Made by a program: the position numbers and the translations under genes. Shown here piece after piece: positions 43,826-52,407 of a DNA stretch of 64,000 nucleotides. Each line of letters opens with the position of its first letter. Position 1 is the stretch's first letter. Below the pieces are notes generated by a model that had not been told where the DNA came from, did not search any database, and saw nothing but the letters and a program-made list of their open reading frames with translations. Source of the DNA: Desulfovibrio litoralis DSM 11393 (GTDB lineage Bacteria; Desulfobacterota; Desulfovibrionia; Desulfovibrionales; Desulfovibrionaceae); NCBI RefSeq assembly GCF_900143255.1, contig NZ_FRDI01000006.1, positions 16,234 to 80,233 on the forward strand, written 5' to 3'.

Positions 43826-44110
43826 AATCGCCGTTAAAAGGAACCATGGTGCGTTTAAACTTTTGATGCCGTTAGGCATCAACTAATGCGTGGTGCGTTA
43901 GAGCGTTAGTTTTTGAATAGATTATAATAAATACAAATTTTTATATTTGTTTCACAAATAACTTACGTTTTTAATCGCCGTTAAAAGAAACCATGGTGCG
44001 TTCAAACTTTTGATGCCGATTAGGCATCAACTAATGCGTGGTGCGTTTGCGGGTACAGGGCGGCAGCCCTGTTGTGGGGAATGCAAAGGGCTTCACATAA
44101 AGCCCGTGCC
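43826..44110. repeat. Hairpin module, two copies, next to the tandem array
   Basis: Two copies (43826 and 43972) of a unit reading atcgccgttaaaag, accatggtgcgtt, then TTGATGCC/GGCATCAA and ctaatgcgtggtgcgtt. The second is followed by two more perfect hairpins, ACAGGGC-ggca-GCCCTGT and GGGCTT-cacat-AAGCCC, and by gtgcccgccgg. The inverse of the module stands at 23813-23950. Apart from the mqnC fragment and these repeats the 43450-44768 gap is empty. Confidence 0.8.
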
Positions 44111-44114
44111 CGCC

Positions 44115-44768
44115 GGAGGCGACCAATAAAGTTAATTTCACGGGAGCATTAGGGTTTTTAATAGATTATAATAAAAACAAGTTTTATTATAGGTATATGA
44201 GGCGACCAAAAGAGGTTTATTTCACAGGAGTGTAGGGTTTAAATAATAAAGTTATAATAAAAACAAGTTTTATTATAAGTATATGAGGCGACCAAAAGAG
44301 GTTTGTTTCGTGGGAGTATGAAGTTTAAATAATAAGGTTATAATAAAAACAAGTTTTATTATAGATATATGAGGCGACCAAAAGAGGTTTGTTTCACGGG
44401 AGTATGAAGTTTAAATAATAAAGTTATAATAAAAACAAGTTTTATTATAAGTATATGAGGCGACCCAAAGAGGTTTATTTCACGGGAGTATGAAGTTTAA
44501 ATAATAAAGTTATAATAAAAACAAGTTTTATTATAAGTATATGAGGCGACCCAAAGAGGTTTATTTCACGGGAGTATGAAGTTTAAATAATAAAGTTATA
44601 ATAAAAACAAGTTTTATTATAGATATATGAGACGCCCAATAAAGCTAATTTCGTGAGAGTATGAAGTTTAAATGATGAGATTATAATAAAAACAAGTTTT
44701 ATTATAGGTATATGAGGCGACCAATAAACTTAATTTCACGGGAGTGTAGGGTTTAAATAATAAAGTTA
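44115..44768. repeat. Tandem array of about eight ~86-bp palindrome-bearing units
   Basis: Marker positions 44145, 44229, 44315, 44401, 44487, 44573, 44658 and 44743 show a period of 84-86 bp. Each unit has the perfect inverted repeat TTATAATAAAA-acaag-TTTTATTATAA, then gtatatgaggcgac, aaagaggtttatttcacgggag and tttaaataataa. Units differ by a few bases. It ends exactly at the mqnC stop. Confidence 0.9.
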
Positions 44769-45848
44769 TTATACCAATTGATAATCCATATATCTTTGCC
44801 TTGGTTCAAAACCTGCGGCAATAATGGTTTTGTGAATGTCTTCTCTGGAGAGTGAAAAAGAAACCCCGGCGGCGGCAACAACATTTTCTTCTATCATTAA
44901 AGAACCAAAGTCGTTTGCACCAAAATATAAAGCCAGTTGGGCTACTTGAGCCCCCATTGTTACCCAAGACGCTTGAATGTTTGGAATATTATCCAAAACA
45001 AGACGCGATAAAGCCAAAATTCTTAAATATTCCATAGCCGGTGTGGGCGGAACATTAATATTTGTGTTTTCGGCTTGAAAAGTCCAAGGAATAAAGGCGG
45101 TAAAACCGTTACTTTTATCTTGGGTTTTTCTGACGGCAAAAAGATGTTCGAGGCGTTCTTCTTTGGTTTCTTCATGTCCAAACATCATGGTGGCTGTTGT
45201 CTTTAGACCAAGTTCATGGGCTTCAAGCATGATATTAAGCCAGTCTTGAGCCGGACATTTATTGGGTGAAACTTGTTTGCGAACACGATCAACAAGAATT
45301 TCGGCTCCGCCACCGGGAATTGAGTGCAAACCGGCCCCAATAAAGCGTTTTATTACTTCTTTTGTATCAATTCCTTCTTTTTGGGCAAAGAAATATATTT
45401 CCGGCGGTGAAAAGGCGTGGATATGAATAGAAGGAAACTCGTTTCGGATATAACTTAACATATCTTCGTAGAAACTTAAAGGCAAGTGAGGGTGATGTCC
45501 ACCTTGCATTAAAATTTGAGTTCCGCCAAGGGCGATAGTTTCTTCGATTTTTTCCTTAAGCTCTTCTTTGCTTAATACATAACCTTGTTCATGATCAGGC
45601 GGACGAAAAAACGCACAAAAACGACAAGCACATACACAGACGTTAGAATAGTTAATGTTGCGGTCGGCAACATAAGTAACGATATTGTTCGGGTGTTTTT
45701 TCATTCTGATTTGATGAGCCAAAACGCCCAATAAGTGTAAAGAAGCCTCATTATATAAAGTTAAAGCGTCATTATAGTTAAGACGCTCGTTGTTTTGTAT
45801 TTTATCGGCAATAGCCAGAACAGAGGGTGTTTCGTTTAAAAAAGACAT
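44769..45848 (-). CDS. mqnC: Dehypoxanthine futalosine cyclase MqnC
   Basis: 359-aa radical SAM enzyme of the futalosine route to menaquinone; it cyclises dehypoxanthinylfutalosine. The cluster-binding CxxxCxxC is in NVCVCACRFCAF near residue 72, followed by GGTQILMQGGHHP and IHAFSPPEI, both typical of MqnC and its relative MqnE. The C-terminus EPRQRYMDYQLV is also usual. Its presence implies menaquinone-based anaerobic respiration. The stop touches a long repeat array, beyond which lies a broken copy of this gene's 3' end. Other mqn genes are not nearby. Confidence 0.94.
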   Translation of the reverse strand: MSFLNETPSVLAIADKIQNNERLNYNDALTLYNEASLHLLGVLAHQIRMKKHPNNIVTYVADRNINYSNVCVCACRFCAFFRPPDHEQGYVLSKEELKEKIEETIALGGTQILMQGGHHPHLPLSFYEDMLSYIRNEFPSIHIHAFSPPEIYFFAQKEGIDTKEVIKRFIGAGLHSIPGGGAEILVDRVRKQVSPNKCPAQDWLNIMLEAHELGLKTTATMMFGHEETKEERLEHLFAVRKTQDKSNGFTAFIPWTFQAENTNINVPPTPAMEYLRILALSRLVLDNIPNIQASWVTMGAQVAQLALYFGANDFGSLMIEENVVAAAGVSFSLSREDIHKTIIAAGFEPRQRYMDYQLV

Positions 45849-45901
45849 ATCGTTTTTTACCTGTGTTGATTTTATCGCTTGAAAGAAAGTTATTAATAAA
45901 G

Positions 45902-46013
45902 GCTATTGCAAAACTCTTTTTTGCGTGGTTTTGTCATCGTTTTATGTTCTGTATGTTATAGCATAAAACGTTTTAAGGCACAAAAAACACTACGAGATTA
46001 TTCTGCAATAGTC
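45902..46013. mobile_element. Short MITE-like element
   Basis: Ends GGCTATTGCAAAAC and (reverse) GACTATTGCAGAAT form the imperfect terminal repeat. The interior is reduced to the shared hairpin CGTTTTATG ... CATAAAACG plus the ttttgcgtgg and cacaaaaaac pieces. At 112 bp it is the smallest intact copy. The remaining 45849-46288 gap shows no gene beyond a leaderless 60-codon frame. Confidence 0.75.
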
Positions 46014-46288
46014 TATAATAACAGTTTTATAAAAGTTCTGTCAAATCATGCTACTTGGTTTTAAAATTGTTTTATATTTTTTTGTGTTCTCGGTGGAAAC
46101 AGTTTTTAAGGCTGTTTTGTTGTTATCTGTTTTGTATATAACATTTTTATTTTATTTATTATGTACTAATATAAAGTTAATCTTTAAATTTATGTTTGCA
46201 ACCCGTTTAGACTCTTGCAAAAAGCGTTAAGTATTGCTACAATTCTAAAATTAAATAATAGTGTCTTATTTTATATTGGAGAAAATTA

Positions 46289-47554
46289 ATGACCCGCAAA
46301 GATCGTACAGAAGGTATTTATAGTCGCCGTGAGGTATTAGACGAAAGTGAGCGTAAACAATACTATTTAATTCAGCTTAAGGAACTTTTGTCTTACGGCT
46401 ATCGTTATTCTGAAGATGTAAAAAAGCGTTTTGATCGGGCTCAGTTTAATGTAGAAAAATTTAAACAGTTGTCAGACTTAAAACATATTCCTATTTTAAA
46501 GAAAAAAGAATTGATTTTTTTACAGTCGATGGGACCTCGCCTTGGGGGATTATTGACTAAGGATATAGGAGAGTTAAAACGTATTTTTCTTTCTCCCGGT
46601 CCTATTTTTGACCCTGAAGACAGACACGATGATTATTGGGGATATACCGAAGCTTTTTATTCTATCGGTTTTCGCCCCGGTGATGTTGTTCAAGTTACGT
46701 TTAACTACCACTTGTCTCCGGCTGGTTTAATGTTTGAAGAGCCACTACGCAACCTTAATTGTGCCGTTATGCCGGCAGGGCCGAGTAACGTGGCAACTCA
46801 GCTTGACGTAATGCAAAAACTCAGAGTCTCCGGCTATGTCGGAACTCCAAGTTATTTGATGCACTTAGCTCAAAAAGCCGAAGAAAAACGCCTTAATCTC
46901 AGAAAAGATTTATTTTTGGAAGTTGCTTTTGTTACCGGCGAAAAATTTTCTGAAAAAATGCGTTCTCAACTTGAAAAAATGTTTGATATGGTGATCCGCC
47001 AAGGTTACGGAACGGCTGATGTTGGTTGTATCGGCTATGAATGTTTCCAAAAAAACGGACTGCATATTTCTAACCGTGTTTACGTTGAAATTTGCGACCC
47101 TGATACCGGAATTCCGCTGAAAGACGGTGAAGTCGGCGAAATTATCGTTACTGCTTTCAATAAAACTTATCCTTTAATTCGTTTGGCGACGGGCGATCTT
47201 TCTTTTATAGAACGAGCTCCTTGTACTTGCGGACGCACTAGCCCAAGGCTTGGTAATATTGTCGGGCGTGTTGATACAACTGCAAGAATTAAAGGTATTT
47301 TTGTTTATCCACATCAGGTTGAACAAATCTTATCTAAATATGAAGAAATTAAACGTTGGCAAATTGAAGTTACTAACCCCGGTGGTGTTGATGAACTTAC
47401 TTTATGTGTTGAAGCCAGCACCTTTAAACGTGAAGATGAATTGTTACATACTTTCCGTGAAAAAATTAAATTAAGACCTACTTTGAAAGTTTTGGCTCCG
47501 GGTTCTTTACCTGTAAATTCAAAACCTATTGAAGACAAGAGAATTTGGGATTAA
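46289..47554 (+). CDS. Phenylacetate-CoA ligase (PaaK)-like AMP-forming ligase
   Basis: 421 aa ANL-superfamily enzyme. PaaK-like features are the early RKDRTEGIYSRREV region, LSPGPIFDP in place of the usual Ser/Thr-rich P-loop, GYGTADVGCIGYEC, the RLATGDLSF stretch and GRVDTTARIKGIFVYPHQV. It would activate an aryl or other carboxylic acid as CoA thioester; phenylacetate is only the family name. Such genes are common in sulfate reducers. GGAG precedes the ATG. It is followed 7 bp later by the ChaN-PDZ lipoprotein gene. Confidence 0.85.
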   Translation: MTRKDRTEGIYSRREVLDESERKQYYLIQLKELLSYGYRYSEDVKKRFDRAQFNVEKFKQLSDLKHIPILKKKELIFLQSMGPRLGGLLTKDIGELKRIFLSPGPIFDPEDRHDDYWGYTEAFYSIGFRPGDVVQVTFNYHLSPAGLMFEEPLRNLNCAVMPAGPSNVATQLDVMQKLRVSGYVGTPSYLMHLAQKAEEKRLNLRKDLFLEVAFVTGEKFSEKMRSQLEKMFDMVIRQGYGTADVGCIGYECFQKNGLHISNRVYVEICDPDTGIPLKDGEVGEIIVTAFNKTYPLIRLATGDLSFIERAPCTCGRTSPRLGNIVGRVDTTARIKGIFVYPHQVEQILSKYEEIKRWQIEVTNPGGVDELTLCVEASTFKREDELLHTFREKIKLRPTLKVLAPGSLPVNSKPIEDKRIWD

Positions 47555-47561
47555 TAAGTTT

Positions 47562-49040
47562 ATGTTAGGCATAAAAAAACTCATCAATAAACACGAGCCA
47601 ATAAAAATTTTCTCCGATTTTTTCGTACTGTTGTTTTTATTTTTGTTTTTATTGATGAGTGGTGCCTGTGTTAAAACTTCCAATAAAAATCTTGAGGCGT
47701 TAAGCCAAGAGGTTTCGCCAGTTCCTTATACCGAAGAAACGAATAGATTTTATGATGCAAACGGCAATGAACTCAGTTTTGATAAGCTTCTCTCAGAGTT
47801 AGTCAAAGCTGATTATTTATTGATTGGTGAACGCCATACTTCATTGGAACAACACAAAGTTCAAGGTTTGATCATAAAAGCATTGTCAGAAAAAATTAAA
47901 GCTTTACCCGTTGAAAATAGTGATTTTTCAAAGCTCTATTTGGCTCGCATGGGTATCGGTCTGGAAATGTTGCCCTTTAATGAAAATCAAAGGCTCTATA
48001 AAATTTATCGTAAGGGTTTGAACGGTAAAGCTCTTTCTCTTGAGGCGTTTTCAGAAAAAATAAACTGGCTTGAAAATTGGGGTTTCCCTATAGAATATTA
48101 TGCGAGTCCTTTAAACTTTGCACTTACAAATAATATTCCGCTTTTTGGTTTAAATGCAAATAAAAAATTGCTTCAGGCAGTAAGAGAAAGCGAACCAAAG
48201 GCAATTAACCAACTCTCAGACAAAGAAAGACAAAAACTTGGCTTAACTAAAGGCATGTTTGTTCCGAATATTATTCCCGTTGGTGAAGCTCAAAAAGGCA
48301 AGTTAAAAGAAATATTTAATGCTCACCCTATGACTTTGGCTATGGCGTTGACTATGGCGTCGGCTCAAAATAAAAAAGAAAATACCGAGAACAAGGCTAC
48401 TTTGATTGAAAGCGAAGAAAAGTTTTTGCGTTTTTTAAAGATACAGGCGTTTTGGGATACCTTTATGGCTCATCAAGCAATTGACGCAAAACAAAAATTA
48501 GAAAAAACCTTGGTTATTTTGGTTGGTGCCGGGCATGTTGAGTATGGGCTTGGGATAGCAAAACGTATTCACGAATTGCAACCGGAGGCAAAAGTTTTAA
48601 GCATTTTACCTTTGCAAAAAGTTATTCATCAGCCTAACGGTGGTTTTAGCCCTTATTTTCCTGAAAAAATGCAAGTAAACGTTGTGCGAGAAAACGGACA
48701 AGAATTAAAAGAAAATGTTTCCGCCGCTGACTTTTTTGTTTTGACTAAGGCAGACCCCTTGCCTGTTATGCCACAAGGGCGTTTAGGTATTAAGTTTGAA
48801 TTGCAAACAAACAACGCAAAAACAAATAAAATTTTCGTGAAAGAGGTTTTACCAAATTCACGAGCGGAAAAAGCCGGCGTAAAAAGCGGAGATATTTTAT
48901 TAAAGATCAACAAGAAAACAGTTAACAACTTGGAAGATATTCATAAATTTGGAAGAGCCGCCTTTCAAAACAAAGAAGCTTTAAGTTTAGAATTAAAACG
49001 CAATCAAAAAACAATTAAGATTGTTATTCCAAATAGTTAA
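47562..49040 (+). CDS. ChaN-like haem-binding-domain protein fused to a PDZ domain
   Basis: 492 aa. The N-terminal hydrophobic segment (LFLFLFLLMSGAC) ends in a Cys that may be lipidated, though the lipobox is imperfect. Residues ~70-370 form a ChaN-type domain (PF04187): DYLLIGERHTSLEQH, GLEMLPFNENQ, FWDTFMAHQ, ILVGAGHVEYGLGIAKR. The last ~95 residues are a PDZ domain (GRLGIKFE, VLPNSRAEKAGVKSGDILLKIN). A periplasmic or outer-membrane role is inferred. The ATG at 47562 is preferred over a TTG at 47529 that overlaps the previous gene. Confidence 0.83.
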   Translation: MLGIKKLINKHEPIKIFSDFFVLLFLFLFLLMSGACVKTSNKNLEALSQEVSPVPYTEETNRFYDANGNELSFDKLLSELVKADYLLIGERHTSLEQHKVQGLIIKALSEKIKALPVENSDFSKLYLARMGIGLEMLPFNENQRLYKIYRKGLNGKALSLEAFSEKINWLENWGFPIEYYASPLNFALTNNIPLFGLNANKKLLQAVRESEPKAINQLSDKERQKLGLTKGMFVPNIIPVGEAQKGKLKEIFNAHPMTLAMALTMASAQNKKENTENKATLIESEEKFLRFLKIQAFWDTFMAHQAIDAKQKLEKTLVILVGAGHVEYGLGIAKRIHELQPEAKVLSILPLQKVIHQPNGGFSPYFPEKMQVNVVRENGQELKENVSAADFFVLTKADPLPVMPQGRLGIKFELQTNNAKTNKIFVKEVLPNSRAEKAGVKSGDILLKINKKTVNNLEDIHKFGRAAFQNKEALSLELKRNQKTIKIVIPNS

Positions 49041-49099
49041 AGTTTTATAACCAAATTTTATAAAATTTACTTTGAACAATTTTACCCAATATAAAAAAA

Positions 49100-49951
49100 A
49101 TGCCTGAATTACCCGAAGTAGAAACGATTGCCCGTGGTTTACGTTCTGAATTGTTAAATGCCCAAATTGTTAAGGTCAATATTGTTGACCCAAAAGTTTT
49201 AGACGAAGCAAGCCTTAAACTTGTTCCGCTTATAGAAAATACAAAAATCAGCGGAATTTATCGTAGGGCTAAACTACTCTTGCTTGAACTGGAAAATTTA
49301 CAAAACCAAGAGCCTTTGACTGTTATGGCGGGTTTTCACTTGAAAATGACAGGGCGACTTTTACCTGTGGCGTTTGATGAAACACCGCATAAACATACAC
49401 GTTTGTTTTTTGACCTAATTACTGAAAATAACGAGAGAAAACGTTTGTTTTTTGATGATATGCGTCGCTTTGGTTATTGTAAGTTTGTTTTACCGAGCGA
49501 GCTTCATACTTGGAATTTTTGGCATAAACTTGGTTTAGAACCTCTTGAAATAACAAATAAAGATTTTGCCTCTGCCTTTTTTGGGCGTAAGGGAAAAATT
49601 AAAGCCTTGCTATTAAACCAAGAAATTATTGTTGGTATAGGTAATATTTATGCCGATGAATCTTTGTTCCAAGCTTCTATCAAACCTGATACCTTGGTGC
49701 AAAACTTGACAACAGCAGAGTTGTTTACCTTGCATGATGTTTTGGTAGAAATTTTAAAAGAGGCGATCAAAGGGTGTGGCAGTTCGATTAAAGATTATAG
49801 AACCGCAGGCGGAGAACCCGGAGCTTTTCAAAATAAATTACAGGTTTACGGAAAAGCAGGGCAGCCTTGTCCAAAATGCAATACCCTTTTGAGTTCAATG
49901 AAAGTTGGCGGACGCAGCACGGTTTATTGTTGTAATTGTCAAACGAAATAA
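49100..49951 (+). CDS. mutM: Formamidopyrimidine-DNA glycosylase MutM (Fpg)
   Basis: 283-aa base-excision repair enzyme that removes 8-oxoguanine and formamidopyrimidines. The catalytic N-terminus PELPEVET is intact (Pro1 after Met removal, Glu2), with KMTGRL, the H2TH region (LLNQEIIVGIGNIYADE) and the C-terminal four-Cys zinc finger CPKC...CCNC. 59 bp separates it from the ChaN-PDZ gene. No distinct ribosome site is seen beyond an A-rich run. Confidence 0.96.
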   Translation: MPELPEVETIARGLRSELLNAQIVKVNIVDPKVLDEASLKLVPLIENTKISGIYRRAKLLLLELENLQNQEPLTVMAGFHLKMTGRLLPVAFDETPHKHTRLFFDLITENNERKRLFFDDMRRFGYCKFVLPSELHTWNFWHKLGLEPLEITNKDFASAFFGRKGKIKALLLNQEIIVGIGNIYADESLFQASIKPDTLVQNLTTAELFTLHDVLVEILKEAIKGCGSSIKDYRTAGGEPGAFQNKLQVYGKAGQPCPKCNTLLSSMKVGGRSTVYCCNCQTK

Positions 49952-50096
49952 AGAAGGTCGCAAACGTTTATTTTGCGTTCTTTGGCATAGTAACTTTTTG
50001 ATTTCATGAGAGTAAAATCATAAAAAAATTAAGGTGCTTGCCCTGATAAGGCTAAAATTTTAATACATTTTGAAACATAATTTGAAATAAAACTTT

Positions 50097-51083
50097 TTAG
50101 TTACAACCGCTAGAATTTGCACCGGCATTGAGCAAGGCTTCAATTGCTTCGGTATTATTTTTGTCTTGAGCCACTTCTAATGCCGAACAGCCCATTTGAT
50201 TTTTAAGATTTACATCAGCCCCGGCTTTAATTAATTCTTTTAGCATATCAACTTTTTTCTTGTTGCTTGCTGCAAACATTAATGCCGTAACTCCGTGTTC
50301 TTCTTGGGAGTTTACGTTTGCCCCGGCTTTGATTAAGGCTCTTGAAACTTCTATATCCGCATTGTCAATTATAGTTCGCATTAACGGCGTTACACGGTTT
50401 GCTTGGTTAACGTCCAAACCCGCTTTAATTAAAGCAATAGCCACAGCAGGGTTTTTATTATTGCTAATCGCAACCAACAAAACATTATCGCCATATTCGG
50501 TTGTAACGCTTGTATCTGCTCCGCTTTTGAGTAAAGTTTGAATAACAGCAGGGTCTTTGTTTACTTCGGCGGCCGCTATAAGAGCCGTAATTCCTTTTGG
50601 TGTTTTGTAGTTTACATTTGCCCCGGCTTTAATGATTGCTTGAATAATACTTAAATCTCGCTCTTTCACTATCGCCATGAGTAACGGCGTTGCCGCTCCG
50701 TCGTCGCTTTTGGCGTTTACCTCTGCCCCGGCTTGAATTAAGCGAGTTATAAGTTCCAAACTATTCTGGTTATTTAACGCCAACATCAATGCAGTTATAC
50801 CATTTGGGCCTTTAATATTGACATCAGCCCCAGCTTTTATAAGTTCTTTTATTATTGCTTCAGAGTCTTGTTTGTTATCCACTGCCAACATCAAAGGTGG
50901 CACGCCCCAAAAACTAGCTTTAGAATTTACATCAGCCCCGCTAGCAATAGCTTTTTTGACTTCTTCTAACGTACCATTTTCACACAATTTTGTAAATTCA
51001 TCTGCACTCATGGAAAAAGCAGAAACGGAAAATAAAAAGTTACTCAATAATACAAAAGTTATAATCTTTAAATATTTTAACAT
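50097..51083 (-). CDS. Secreted ankyrin-repeat protein
   Basis: 328 aa. Signal peptide (hydrophobic IITFVLLSNFLFSVSAFS) followed by about nine ankyrin repeats of ~33 residues (AxVNxxxxxGxTALMxAxxxx...IxxLIKAGAD). It ends with NAGANSSGCN. Exported ankyrin proteins usually mediate protein contacts in the periplasm or outside the cell; no partner can be named. AAGGAT precedes the ATG. First (in map order) of three tandem ankyrin genes and convergent with mutM. Confidence 0.85.
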   Translation of the reverse strand: MLKYLKIITFVLLSNFLFSVSAFSMSADEFTKLCENGTLEEVKKAIASGADVNSKASFWGVPPLMLAVDNKQDSEAIIKELIKAGADVNIKGPNGITALMLALNNQNSLELITRLIQAGAEVNAKSDDGAATPLLMAIVKERDLSIIQAIIKAGANVNYKTPKGITALIAAAEVNKDPAVIQTLLKSGADTSVTTEYGDNVLLVAISNNKNPAVAIALIKAGLDVNQANRVTPLMRTIIDNADIEVSRALIKAGANVNSQEEHGVTALMFAASNKKKVDMLKELIKAGADVNLKNQMGCSALEVAQDKNNTEAIEALLNAGANSSGCN

Positions 51084-51181
51084 ATTATAATCCTTTTATA
51101 AAGTTCATGGATAAAAAATGTTTAGTGTAAACAATAAAATAAACCGATAATTCAATCAACTATCTGTCTCATCTAATAATT

Positions 51182-52327
51182 TTATTTAGCCCCAGCTTTG
51201 GTTAAGAATTCCACAGCTTGAGTATTATTTTTTAATTTCGCTATATCTAAAGCAGTATAGCCATTTTTGTTTCTAAGAGTTATATCAGCCCCAAACTCAA
51301 TAAGTGTGGTTATTACTTTGGGTTTTATAAAAAGGCTGACATTGGCTTCTTTAGGTTGATCTTCCTGATACTCATCGTCTGAATAAAGAAAAGTATCGCT
51401 ATAATGTCCCATTGCAAGCATTAAAGCTGTATTTCCATTTTTGTCTTTAGCGTTTATATTCGCTCCGGCTTTAAGCAATTCAGTTGTTACGGTTGGATCA
51501 GGGCGTTGCACGGATAACATTAGAGCTGTTTGTTCATAGAAATTTCTGACATTTACATCTGCACCTAGCTGTATTAAAATCTTGGCGACTAAAAAGTTTT
51601 TGTTAAAAGCCAATGCCTGTATTAATGCTGTGTTGCCTTCGTTGTTTTTAACAGTCAAATCAGCCCCAGCTTTGACAAGTGCTACAATAACGTTTTGGTC
51701 AGTATTCCCACTGGCTGCACGTATTAAAGCAGTAAAACCAGCTCGATCTTTTAAATTAACATTAGCTCCAGCTCTTATTAGTTCTTTTATTATTTGAGTT
51801 GGCTGGTAGTCTGCTGCCATCATTAAAACTGTTACACCCTTTTCCTCTTTAGCATTTACGTTCGCCCCAGCGTCTATAAGTGTTTTTATTATTTTATAGT
51901 TCGAGTCATATCTGTTCATCGCAAACATCAAAGCTGTTTGACCATCGTTGAGTTTTGCATTGACGTTTGCACCAGCTTTAATAAGTTCATTAATAATATC
52001 AGGATTTTTAACTAGATATGCAGCAGCCATCACAGGGGTAAACCCGTCATTGCCTTTAACATTAACATCAGCCCCAGCTTTTATAAGAGTTCTCATCACC
52101 TCAGGGTTAAAATATGGACTAGTTAATGTTTTTATTAAAGCCGTATAACTATTTTTATCTGTAGCATTGACATCAACGCCGTTAGCTATAACTTTTTTGA
52201 CGCCTTCCAGATCGCCTCGTTCGGATAATACAAGTAACAACTCTTCGTTATTAGAGCTGTAAGCAGGGATATACAAAAATAAGCTGAACAATAAAGCAAA
52301 TACACTTATATAAAAACGTTTTAACAT
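51182..52327 (-). CDS. Secreted ankyrin-repeat protein
   Basis: 381 aa. Signal peptide (FALLFSLFLYIPAYS) and about ten ankyrin repeats. One repeat carries an insertion of roughly 20 acidic residues (DTFLYSDDEYQEDQP). The last 24 residues (ALDIAKLKNNTQAVEFLTKAG and AK) are identical to those of the next gene, pointing to recent duplication or gene conversion. It lies 98 bp from the neighbouring ankyrin gene on the same strand. Confidence 0.85.
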   Translation of the reverse strand: MLKRFYISVFALLFSLFLYIPAYSSNNEELLLVLSERGDLEGVKKVIANGVDVNATDKNSYTALIKTLTSPYFNPEVMRTLIKAGADVNVKGNDGFTPVMAAAYLVKNPDIINELIKAGANVNAKLNDGQTALMFAMNRYDSNYKIIKTLIDAGANVNAKEEKGVTVLMMAADYQPTQIIKELIRAGANVNLKDRAGFTALIRAASGNTDQNVIVALVKAGADLTVKNNEGNTALIQALAFNKNFLVAKILIQLGADVNVRNFYEQTALMLSVQRPDPTVTTELLKAGANINAKDKNGNTALMLAMGHYSDTFLYSDDEYQEDQPKEANVSLFIKPKVITTLIEFGADITLRNKNGYTALDIAKLKNNTQAVEFLTKAGAK

Positions 52328-52407
52328 GTTTAATGATCCAAGGTTTATAAATTAAAGGTTAGTAAAATTGTTCATGATGCTCAATAGTTATATTTAATTT
52401 AATAATT

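Noticed and set aside
44115-44768. Possible CRISPR array
   Set aside because: The whole ~86-bp unit is repeated with only a few base changes; there are no unique spacers and no cas genes.
46048-46230. 60-codon hydrophobic frame before the PaaK-like gene
   Set aside because: No ribosome site and T-rich composition that gives hydrophobic codons by chance.
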